Positions 1-4,763 of a stretch of DNA of 8,193 bases are shown in pieces. A program made the position numbers and the translations under genes. Origin of the DNA: Thermococci archaeon (GTDB lineage Archaea > Methanobacteriota_B > Thermococci > Thermococcales > Thermococcaceae); the NCBI GenBank assembly GCA_003663525.1, contig QMUF01000064.1, positions 1 through 8,193 on the forward strand, in the 5' to 3' direction. Below the pieces are notes generated by a model. That model saw only the letters and a program-made list of their open reading frames with translations. It ran no database searches and was not told the DNA's origin. The first letter of the stretch is position 1. Every line of letters starts with the position of its first letter.

Positions 1-159
1 CTCATGAAGCTTTGCAAGCCCCTTGCTCTGGAGCCATAAAATGGCCCTCATGACTGCTACTTGATCCAAACCTGTTTCCTTCACTAATTTATCAAAGCTT
101 ACTTTTTTCAACTCTCTAAGCTTGATGAGAGTCACCTTTTCCTGGTAACTTAACTCCAT
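1..159 (-). CDS. pheS: Phenylalanyl-tRNA synthetase alpha subunit, N-terminal part (truncated by window edge)
   Basis: The 53 visible codons encode a helical N-terminal segment beginning [14 protein letters not shown] and continuing through [20 protein letters not shown] to LHE. This matches the winged-helix N-terminus of archaeal PheRS alpha subunits, which in the family helps bind tRNA(Phe). PheS with PheT charges tRNA(Phe) with phenylalanine in the cytosol. The catalytic domain lies outside the window. The start is the ATG at 157-159, preceded by a G-rich ribosome binding site (GGGGGG at about 166-171). tdh lies upstream on the same strand, with a terminator-like T-run block and a TATA-like element between them, so pheS probably has its own promoter. 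In Pyrococcus, as I recall, tdh also neighbours pheST. The call rests on recognition of the N-terminal sequence only. Confidence 0.85.
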   Translation of the reverse strand, partial: MELSYQEKVTLIKLRELKKVSFDKLVKETGLDQVAVMRAILWLQSKGLAKLHE

Positions 160-193
160 TATCAACCCCCCAAGAGAAGTCTTACAAGAGTTA

Positions 194-204
194 CTTAAAA
201 ATTG
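194..204 (-). promoter_or_regulatory. Probable TATA-box promoter of pheS
   Basis: Read on the minus strand, the element AATTTTTAAG lies about 35-45 bases before the pheS ATG. An archaeal TATA box is followed by initiation about 25 bases downstream, which would give a leader of some 15 bases carrying the GGGGGG ribosome binding site. The surrounding DNA is AT-rich, so the exact box is uncertain. Confidence 0.45.
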
Positions 205-209
205 CGGTG

Positions 210-235
210 AAAAAATAAACAAAAAAATACAAAAA
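210..235 (-). terminator. T-run terminator after tdh
   Basis: Just past the tdh stop codon, the minus strand carries successive runs of 5, 7, 3 and 6 T (plus-strand A runs at 231-235, 221-227, 217-219 and 210-215). Thermococcal RNA polymerase terminates at such oligo-T stretches without needing a hairpin. It separates tdh from pheS. Confidence 0.6.
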
Positions 236-248
236 CGTGCCAATATCT

Positions 249-1292
249 TTATGGAATGAAAACAACTTTTCCCGTTTTTCCGGCCCTCATTAATTCAAAA
301 GCCTCTTCAAACTTGTCAAATCCCTTGTATTTGTGGGTTATGACTGGATCCAAGTTAAGCTTTCCACTTTTTAAAAGATTTGAAACGGTATACCAGGTTT
401 GCCATAAGTGCCTTCCAGTTATTCCATGAACCTCTAGGGCCTTGAAGATGACTAAATTATTTATATCAAAAGTAACCTCTTTTGGGAATAATCCCAAAAG
501 ACTGACTCTACCAGCAGGTGTTACTGCTTGGAGGCCCTGCTCAAGAGCCCTTGGCGCACCGCTAAATTCAAGGAAAACATCTACACCGTTACCATTAGTC
601 AAATCCTTCACTTCCTTGACAACATCCTCTTCCATCGGGTTTATGACGACATCAGCACCTACTTTCTTTGCGAGGTTTCTTCTAAACTCACTTGGCTCAC
701 TCACAATGACAAGGGATGCCCCACTTGCTTTTGCAACAGTGATTCCCAAAAGGCCCAATGGACCAGCTCCAGTAATTAGAACAGTCTTACTAGCAACAGG
801 ACCAGCCAAAACTGTATCAACAGCATTTCCAAGAGGTTCTTGAAGAGTTGCATACTCTGGTGGAATATTCTTTGGATTTTTCCAAGCATTTTGTGCTGGA
901 ACAATTGCATATTCAGCAAAAACACCATCACTATCTACACCAAATATCTTCGTATTCTGACATACATGGTAATTGCCAGTCCTACATTGATAACACTCCC
1001 CACAAACTATGTGGGTCTCCGCAGAAATATAATCTCCTATTTTGAGATTATGAACCCCTTGACCTACTTCCACTACCTCACCTGCCACTTCATGTCCCAT
1101 TATCTGGGGAGGTTTGATCCTGCTTTGAGCCCATTCATTCCACTCGTAAATATGTAGGTCAGTGCCGCAAATGCTTGTCGCAAGAACCTTAATAAGAACT
1201 TCCCCCTCTTTTGGTTTTGGAACATCAACTTCAACAAGTTCTGCACCATAAGCTGGCTTAGTCTTCATTATTCCAAGCATTTTTTCGTTCAA
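249..1292 (-). CDS. tdh: L-threonine 3-dehydrogenase (zinc, NAD+-dependent)
   Basis: TDH oxidises L-threonine with NAD+ to 2-amino-3-oxobutyrate, the first step of threonine breakdown to glycine and acetyl-CoA, and is a cytosolic homotetramer in Pyrococcus. It is a medium-chain dehydrogenase. Counted from the TTG start, the catalytic zinc ligands are C42, H67 and E152, the structural zinc cysteines are C97, C100, C103 and C111, and the Rossmann motif GAGPLG is at 175-180. These numbers are exactly those described for Pyrococcus TDH. The longest open frame begins at ATG 1307, five codons earlier. I prefer TTG at 1290-1292 because GGAGATGAT at 1297-1305 is a good ribosome binding site at normal spacing and the protein then begins [16 protein letters not shown] like its relatives. 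The length of 347 aa is normal. It appears monocistronic, with a T-run terminator behind it. The product is near certain and the start is likely. Confidence 0.96.
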   Translation of the reverse strand: MNEKMLGIMKTKPAYGAELVEVDVPKPKEGEVLIKVLATSICGTDLHIYEWNEWAQSRIKPPQIMGHEVAGEVVEVGQGVHNLKIGDYISAETHIVCGECYQCRTGNYHVCQNTKIFGVDSDGVFAEYAIVPAQNAWKNPKNIPPEYATLQEPLGNAVDTVLAGPVASKTVLITGAGPLGLLGITVAKASGASLVIVSEPSEFRRNLAKKVGADVVINPMEEDVVKEVKDLTNGNGVDVFLEFSGAPRALEQGLQAVTPAGRVSLLGLFPKEVTFDINNLVIFKALEVHGITGRHLWQTWYTVSNLLKSGKLNLDPVITHKYKGFDKFEEAFELMRAGKTGKVVFIP

Positions 1293-1296
1293 AGTT

Positions 1297-1305
1297 ATCA
1301 TCTCC
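1297..1305 (-). promoter_or_regulatory. Ribosome binding site that sets the tdh TTG start
   Basis: The minus strand reads GGAGATGAT, then AACT, then TTG. It fits the anti-Shine-Dalgarno complement GGAGGTGATC with one internal mismatch. An ATG start at 1307 would lie inside or before this site and would have no ribosome binding site of its own. Confidence 0.7.
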
Positions 1306-1321
1306 ATGAATTTTTTAACAT

Positions 1322-1332
1322 TAATACCTTAG
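1322..1332 (-). promoter_or_regulatory. Probable TATA element of tdh
   Basis: The minus strand reads AAGGTATTAAT, about 30-40 bases before the TTG start. Initiation about 25 bases downstream would fall near 1302-1308, giving a very short leader that contains little more than the ribosome binding site. That again disfavours an ATG start at 1307. The box is not a perfect consensus. Confidence 0.4.
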
Positions 1333-1348
1333 TTATCTGTGATGTGAA

Positions 1349-1498
1349 CTACCCCGCCCTGACGGGTGGGGCTTCGTGAGAGTTCACCGGGACTACCCTC
1401 ACTCTCACTGGCCGGTTCACACGGCCACTACCCCCTATCCTCCCGGAATCGGGGGCTACTTTACACCAACCCTTACGGGCTGTCCAGCTGTTTGCCTG
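1349..1498 (-). pseudogene. tnpB (fragment): Remnant of the TnpB C-terminal tail
   Basis: The minus strand is open for 49 codons between TAA at 1499-1501 and TAG at 1349-1351. The translation ends VRVRVVPVNSHEAPPVRAG. A terminal EAPxxRAG is what I recall from C-termini of archaeal TnpB (IS605 OrfB) proteins, where the codons overlap the guide-RNA scaffold. There is no start codon with a ribosome binding site, and no RuvC or zinc-finger region (the CxxC knuckles and the D-x-N-A segment) is present upstream in any frame. This is a terminal scrap, not a working nuclease. A chance open frame in GC-rich DNA cannot be excluded, but the ending in the right place before the terminal hairpin is hard to explain otherwise. 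Confidence 0.5.
1352..1371. repeat. 8-bp GC hairpin (element-end stem-loop)
   Basis: CCCCGCCC at 1352-1359 pairs with GGGTGGGG at 1364-1371 across the loop TGAC, with one G-T pair in the plus-strand RNA and one C-A mismatch in the minus-strand RNA. It resembles the subterminal hairpins recognised at the ends of IS200/IS605 elements. Confidence 0.75.
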
Positions 1499-1529
1499 TT
1501 ACGAGGTCCTTATATTCTGCATCCTCAGA

Positions 1530-1540
1530 GTATTTAAACC
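1530..1540 (-). promoter_or_regulatory. TATA box that could drive the omega-RNA-like block
   Basis: The minus strand reads GGTTTAAATAC preceded by the purine-rich GGAGAA, a good archaeal BRE/TATA combination. Initiation about 25 bases downstream would fall near 1505-1510, right at the upper edge of the structured GC-rich block. This is inferred from motif and spacing only. Confidence 0.5.
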
Positions 1541-1602
1541 TTCTCCACTCCCCTCCCCTCGCATATCCCCTTCCTTACGAAGGGGTCTTGCAAGCAACAG
1601 GG
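1541..1602. repeat. GC-rich flank with hairpin and palindrome, possible left end of the element
   Basis: CCCCTTC at 1567-1573 pairs perfectly with GAAGGGG at 1579-1585 over the loop CTTAC, followed by the palindrome CTTGCAAG at 1587-1594. The preceding 1541-1560 is nearly all pyrimidine. No coding potential is seen on either strand. It may be the left-end hairpin of a deleted IS605-like element whose right end is at about 1344. This is not demonstrated, as no terminal cleavage site can be assigned. Confidence 0.35.
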
Positions 1603-1692
1603 AGATAAATTTTTTGTCAAAACCTCGTCCTTTAGAGTATGATACCTCACCTGAGCACTAAAAAGTTTGAAATTTAGGTTCTAAACACCAAA

Positions 1693-1706
1693 AACCTTAA
1701 GTACTC
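1693..1706 (+). promoter_or_regulatory. Probable promoter of the TRAM-protein gene
   Basis: AAACCTTAAGTACTC gives a BRE-like purine run next to a TATA-like CTTAAGTAC. Initiation about 25 bases on (near 1723-1728) leaves a short leader with the ribosome binding site at 1740-1746. The 11-mer CTTAAGTACTC at 1696-1706 recurs exactly at 2057-2067 in front of the MinD-like gene. Confidence 0.5.
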
Positions 1707-1739
1707 CTATTATCACCATAAGATTGCAGATACTTGTTT

Positions 1740-1746
1740 GGTGGTG
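1740..1746 (+). promoter_or_regulatory. Ribosome binding site deciding a TTG start
   Basis: GGTGGTG matches GGAGGTG with one mismatch and stands 6 bases before TTG 1753. The earlier in-frame candidates TTG 1738, GTG 1741 and GTG 1744 overlap this site and have nothing comparable upstream. Confidence 0.55.
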
Positions 1747-1752
1747 TCTGAA

Positions 1753-1989
1753 TTGGAAGATAGAAAGTTTGGAAAGAGGAAAATAGATAGGAGGGCCCCA
1801 AAACTTCCCCCGGTAAAAGTTGGGGAAAGATATAAGGTGAAAATCGAAGCTCTTGGAAAGGGTGGAGATGGAATAGCTAGAATTAAGGGATTTGTGGTCT
1901 TTGTTCCTAACACAAAAGTGGGGGATGAAGTGGAAATCGTCATTAACAGTGTAAAACAGAGGTTTGCGTTTGGGGAACTCATAGGTTGA
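1753..1989 (+). CDS. Stand-alone TRAM-domain RNA-binding protein
   Basis: The product is a 78-residue basic protein made almost entirely of a TRAM domain. A short charged N-terminus ([17 protein letters not shown]) leads into [20 protein letters not shown], then [17 protein letters not shown] and a closing strand [11 protein letters not shown]. The G-KG-GDGIA and VFVPNT-VGDEV motifs are diagnostic of TRAM, the beta-barrel RNA-binding module also found in RNA-modifying methyltransferases. Single-domain archaeal versions are common, and some in methanogens act as RNA chaperones or cold-responsive factors. Its target here is unknown. The longest open frame begins at 1738, but the ribosome binding site at 1740-1746 points to TTG 1753. 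Conserved-family length fits. It has its own TATA-like promoter and a T-run after the stop, so it is probably monocistronic. The domain call is firm and the start is moderately so. Confidence 0.88.
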   Translation: MEDRKFGKRKIDRRAPKLPPVKVGERYKVKIEALGKGGDGIARIKGFVVFVPNTKVGDEVEIVINSVKQRFAFGELIG

Positions 1990-2010
1990 TTTTTTCTTCA
2001 CTCTATTTTT
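1990..2010 (+). terminator. T-run terminator after the TRAM gene
   Basis: Directly after the TGA stop comes a run of six T (1990-1995) and, a little further on, five T (2006-2010). No hairpin is needed for archaeal termination. It separates the TRAM gene from the MinD-like gene. Confidence 0.5.
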
Positions 2011-2053
2011 ATGGAAAATCTTATATTTCTTACTTTACATACCTAGGTAGTGT

Positions 2054-2067
2054 ATACTTAAGTACTC
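2054..2067 (+). promoter_or_regulatory. Probable promoter of the MinD-like/HMG-CoA reductase unit
   Basis: ATACTTAAGTACTC contains a TATA-like element placing initiation near 2082-2090, about 25-30 bases before ATG 2114. It shares the 11-mer CTTAAGTACTC with the TRAM-gene promoter. TTATATTT at about 2030-2037 is a second, more distant candidate box. Confidence 0.45.
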
Positions 2068-2113
2068 TGTGTATTTGAACTCATCAACATTTACTATAAC
2101 AGGAGTGGATATA

Positions 2114-2905
2114 ATGCCCGTTATAATCGTCACTGGAAGAGGTGGGGCCGGAAAAACTACAACTACTGCGAATTTAAGTGTATATTTCGCCCAAAAGGAG
2201 TATCGCACCCTCGCAATAGATGGAGATCTTTTTTTGCCCAACCTAGGTTTTCATTTTGCCCTAGAAAATGTTAGTTATACACTCCACTCCATTCTTAAAA
2301 ATCCTGATGTAGATCCTGAATGGGCAATATACAAGCATGAAAAAACCGCTGTTAATGTAATGCCCGGCAGCACCAGGTTGCAAGATGTTGTAGGAATCTC
2401 CCCCAAACGTCTGAGAGAAATAGTTGAACTGATGAAGTACAAATTTCCTGTACTATTTCTTGACTCCCCTACAGGACTACCCTTCGATACTTTGCCAACG
2501 TTTGAAGTGGCTGATTATCAAATAATAGTTGTTGAAGTTGAGAGATCACCAATTTATTCCTTTGAAGCAATGATAGAAAATGAAATTAGCAAGCTCAAAG
2601 TGATTGGAGAAGAATATGGGCTAAAAATTGGTGTTGTTTTAAACAAGGTGAGAGAATCAGAGGATATTATTGAGCATATAGTGGAGGAGATCGAGCAGAA
2701 TGTTGGTCTCCCTGTTATAGGTATCGTCCCATTTGATGGAAACGTTCCTGAGTCTGTTAACGTAGGGATCCCTATTCTTGGATACAAGCCAAAAAGTGAT
2801 GCAGCATTAGCATTTTATGAGACCGGAGAAATCCTTGAAGAGTGGATATTTAAAAAGATTAAAAAAAGTCTGAAAAAATCTCTTTTTGGAGGGAATATAA
2901 TATGA
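2114..2905 (+). CDS. MinD/ParA-family P-loop ATPase with amphipathic C-terminal tail
   Basis: This 263-residue protein has a MinD/ParA/SIMIBI fold. The Walker A motif GRGGAGKT is at 8-15, Walker A' starting DGD at 36-38 with an asparagine at N43, Walker B VLFLDSPTG at 113-121, and NKV at 177-179. MinD-type ATPases bind membranes or partner proteins as ATP-bound dimers to position them. The signature lysine that defines the deviant Walker A motif (KGGxGKT) is arginine here (R9), while the P-loop lysine K14 is kept. The last 20 residues, WIFKKIKKSLKKSLFGG, form a basic amphipathic segment like the membrane-targeting tail of MinD. The start is ATG 2114 with ribosome binding site AGGAGTGGAT at 2101-2110. 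An in-frame GTG at 2069 lies at the expected promoter start region and is rejected. Its stop overlaps the HMG-CoA reductase start (ATGA). The family is certain and the cargo is unknown. Confidence 0.9.
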   Translation: MPVIIVTGRGGAGKTTTTANLSVYFAQKEYRTLAIDGDLFLPNLGFHFALENVSYTLHSILKNPDVDPEWAIYKHEKTAVNVMPGSTRLQDVVGISPKRLREIVELMKYKFPVLFLDSPTGLPFDTLPTFEVADYQIIVVEVERSPIYSFEAMIENEISKLKVIGEEYGLKIGVVLNKVRESEDIIEHIVEEIEQNVGLPVIGIVPFDGNVPESVNVGIPILGYKPKSDAALAFYETGEILEEWIFKKIKKSLKKSLFGGNII

Positions 2906-4125
2906 ACATTGAAGAACTCATTGAGAAAGTCGTCAAAGGAGAGATTAAGTTACACCAAGTAGAAAAATATACTAACGATAAACATCTGGCCACAGAAGTC
3001 AGAAGAAAGGCCTTAGAAAAGAGATTTAATATAAGCCTAAAAAACATTGGACACTATTCCATAGACCCCAACCAAGTGATAGGAAAAAACATTGAGAATA
3101 TGATAGGGGCTGTACAGATACCCATGGGAGTTGCAGGTCCTCTCAAGATAAATGGAGAATATGCCAAAGGAGAGTTTTACATTCCATTGGCAACGACTGA
3201 AGGGGCTTTAGTTGCTTCAGTAAATAGAGGATGCTCTACTTTGACTGCTGCTGGTGGTGTTAAAACAACAGTAATTGATGATAAAATGACAAGGGCACCC
3301 CTATTGAAATGTCCAGATGCAAGGAGAGCAAGAGAGATTGCTCAGTGGACAGAAGAAAATCTTGACTACCTACAAGAAAAAGCAGTTTCAAAGATAACCC
3401 GACATGGAAAATTGAGAGGAGTAAAGCCGTATATAGTTGGCAACAACCTTTACCTGCGCTTTGAGTTTGAAACTGCCGATGCTATGGGAATGAATATGGT
3501 GACCATAGCAAGTGAAGAAATAATGAACTTAATCGAAGAACAATTCCCGGATGTCAAATACCTCGCTCTTTCTGGCAATTTATGTGTGGATAAGAAGCCC
3601 AACGCGATGAACCTCATCAACGGAAGAGGGAAAACAGTTATAGCCGAGGCCATAATCCCAAGAGAAATTGTAGAAACGAAGCTCAAGACAACACCTGAAC
3701 TTATAGCAGAGGTAAACTACAGGAAGAACCTTGTGGGATCAGCACAAGCAGGTAGCTATGGATTTAACGCTCACTTTGGGAATATTGTGGGAGCTATATT
3801 CCTAGCAACAGGCCAGGACGAAGCCCAAATAACAGAAGGCTCTCATGGTATAACGTTAGCCGAAGTTACTCCCGAAGGAGATCTATACACAAGCATAACA
3901 ATGCCGAGCCTTGAAATTGGAACAGTTGGTGGGGGAACAAGAGTTCCTACACAAAGGGAAGCATTGAGCATTATGGGGATTGCCGGTGGTGGAGACCCAC
4001 CAGGAACAAATGCAAAGAAATTTGCTGAGATAATTGCAGGGGCAGTTTTAGCAGGAGAACTTTCTTTATTGGCGGCAATAGCGGCAAAGCACTTAGCAAA
4101 GGCACACAAAGAACTTGGACGCTAG
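2902..4125 (+). CDS. hmgA: 3-hydroxy-3-methylglutaryl-CoA reductase, class I
   Basis: The enzyme reduces HMG-CoA to mevalonate with two NADPH, the committed step to isoprenoids and thus archaeal ether lipids. The 407 residues contain all class I landmarks: ENMIGAVQIPMGVAGPL from residue 65, catalytic glutamate E100 in TTEGALVAS, the NADPH loop DAMGMNM at 193-199, catalytic lysine in CVDKKPNAMN (K231), aspartate D306 in GQDEAQ, GTVGGGTRVPTQ at 340-351, and the C-terminal histidine H402 in AKAHKELGR. There is no N-terminal membrane domain, as is normal for archaea, so the enzyme is soluble. The start is ATG 2902, ribosome binding site GGAGGG at 2888-2893. The ATGA overlap with the MinD-like gene implies co-translation. 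The stop codon shares CTAG with the converging gene on the other strand. Confidence 0.97.
   Translation: MNIEELIEKVVKGEIKLHQVEKYTNDKHLATEVRRKALEKRFNISLKNIGHYSIDPNQVIGKNIENMIGAVQIPMGVAGPLKINGEYAKGEFYIPLATTEGALVASVNRGCSTLTAAGGVKTTVIDDKMTRAPLLKCPDARRAREIAQWTEENLDYLQEKAVSKITRHGKLRGVKPYIVGNNLYLRFEFETADAMGMNMVTIASEEIMNLIEEQFPDVKYLALSGNLCVDKKPNAMNLINGRGKTVIAEAIIPREIVETKLKTTPELIAEVNYRKNLVGSAQAGSYGFNAHFGNIVGAIFLATGQDEAQITEGSHGITLAEVTPEGDLYTSITMPSLEIGTVGGGTRVPTQREALSIMGIAGGGDPPGTNAKKFAEIIAGAVLAGELSLLAAIAAKHLAKAHKELGR
4122..4125. other. CTAG shared by two convergent stop codons
   Basis: The HMG-CoA reductase gene ends with TAG at 4123-4125. The converging membrane-protein gene ends with TAG read from 4124 to 4122. 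Both use the same palindrome, so the two genes overlap by four bases with no intergenic DNA. Confidence 0.95.
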
Positions 4126-4763
4126 GGTTTTATTTCATTCTTTTTTAGCGATTCCAAAGCTGAGGGCAGGATATTTTTCGAAATGGTTTTCTTTTTCCTT
4201 TCTACCAGTTTAACTCCTTTAAACGGCAGAATTGGGAAGGGGTAACCTATCAAAAGTACCACTAAGAGCACTAGCACTGCAATTAGGATTGAAAACAGCA
4301 GATAATCCCAATAGTTTCTGGGTTCAAAAAACAGGGATGTAATGAATCCACTACTTAGAGAAATCAGAAAAGCTGTCATAGAAAACCTCTTGTGCTTCTT
4401 TGGATCTATTTTGCCTTTGCATATGAGCTTAAGGAGATATTTCAACCCTTCAGGGGTAAAAACATCGAACTCAAGAGCATCTTCGAGCTCGATCTTTTCC
4501 GGGAAAAGATAGAACATCCTATTCAGCTCTCCTTTCACCTCCACTATTCCAATATGCTCACTCCCATACAAAGAATCTGCAAGACTCTCCAAAGTATAAC
4601 ACTCCGGATCTATGAGTCTAACGGACCTTATTCCGAGAGATGAGAACCGTTTTTCAAGGACTTTTGAGGTTTCTGCAAGGGAAGAAGCCGATACCACAGA
4701 ATAGACACATCTTTTGGGTTTTTCGGACTTTGAGCTTGGGAAATAGTGAGGTAAGACCCTCAA
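4122..4763 (-). CDS. Membrane protein of unknown function, paralogue of the adjacent upstream gene (B copy)
   Basis: I do not recognise a named family. The 213-residue product has a cytosolic-looking alpha/beta part (about 18-120), two hydrophobic helices (about 127-146 and 153-175) and a basic tail (KLVERKKKTISKN). It aligns with the preceding gene: MRVLP/MRFIP at the N-terminus, then RLIDPECYTL/RVVNPDGYTL and ELNRMFYLFP/DMNRWFYLVP, then the two membrane helices. The start is TTG 4763. It forms a TTGA stop/start overlap with the upstream gene, GGAGGAG at 4773-4779 is 9 bases before it, and the resulting MRVLP matches its paralogue. TTG 4772 is the alternative, three codons longer. The gene is translationally coupled to its sister and converges on the HMG-CoA reductase gene. 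The products may form a heteromeric membrane complex, but that is inference. Confidence 0.75.
   Translation of the reverse strand: MRVLPHYFPSSKSEKPKRCVYSVVSASSLAETSKVLEKRFSSLGIRSVRLIDPECYTLESLADSLYGSEHIGIVEVKGELNRMFYLFPEKIELEDALEFDVFTPEGLKYLLKLICKGKIDPKKHKRFSMTAFLISLSSGFITSLFFEPRNYWDYLLFSILIAVLVLLVVLLIGYPFPILPFKGVKLVERKKKTISKNILPSALESLKKNEIKP
4126..4146 (+). terminator. T-rich terminator of the HMG-CoA reductase transcript
   Basis: Immediately after the TAG stop the plus strand carries T4, T3 and finally T6 (4141-4146). This lies inside the 3' coding end of the converging minus-strand gene, so the terminator and codons share the same DNA. Confidence 0.5.

Larger units (their letters stand above)
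1344..1510 (-). ncRNA. Omega-RNA-like element / right end of an IS200/IS605 family element without its tnpB
   Basis: This is a GC-rich, structured block in AT-rich surroundings. On the minus strand it ends with the hairpin CCCCRCCC/GGGCGGGG (plus-strand arms 1352-1359 and 1364-1371, 4-base loop), followed by TAGTTCACATC. Archaeal TnpB-type elements often end in a GC hairpin of this kind. Further stems visible on the plus strand are GTGAACT 1344-1350 with AGTTCAC 1381-1387, GTGAGAG 1376-1382 with CTCTCAC 1402-1408, and TGGCCG 1409-1414 with CGGCCA 1422-1427. In TnpB systems the 3' end of tnpB plus the right end is transcribed as the guide (omega) RNA. No tnpA or tnpB body is in the window, so this is a solo or relic copy. 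A host high-GC non-coding RNA is the alternative. Whether it is transcribed is unknown. Confidence 0.55.
1308..1737. other. Gene-free region between tdh and the TRAM gene
   Basis: This 430-base stretch contains, from left to right: the tdh promoter (about 1320-1335), the GC-rich omega-RNA-like block (1344-1510), a minus-strand TATA element (1530-1540), a second GC-rich hairpin segment (1541-1602), about 90 bases of ordinary AT-rich DNA in which I see nothing (1603-1690), and the TRAM-gene promoter. The sharp change in base composition at about 1343 and about 1602 suggests that 1344-1602 was inserted as a unit. Confidence 0.6.

Noticed and set aside
442..1157. Plus-strand frames opposite tdh
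   Set aside because: They overlap a fully conserved dehydrogenase and show composition typical of antisense translation, with no independent signals.
1344..1602. tRNA, RNase P RNA or SRP RNA in the GC-rich block
   Set aside because: No cloverleaf with anticodon and T-loop (GGTTCRAAT-type) can be drawn, and the universally conserved RNase P and SRP segments I looked for are absent. The TnpB-type end fits better.
1366..1608. 80-codon plus-strand frame across the GC-rich block
   Set aside because: It crosses all hairpins, has no ribosome binding site, is low in complexity (Ser/Leu/Pro/Tyr) and is explained by the structured element on the opposite strand.
1681..2001. Minus-strand frames opposite the TRAM gene
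   Set aside because: They are antisense to a clear conserved domain, rich in Ser/Phe/Pro, with no ribosome binding site; they are shadows.
2069..2113. 15-codon N-terminal extension of the MinD-like protein from GTG 2069
   Set aside because: It lies within or before the expected transcription start, and a strong ribosome binding site (2101-2110) serves ATG 2114, which puts the Walker A motif at its usual residue 8.
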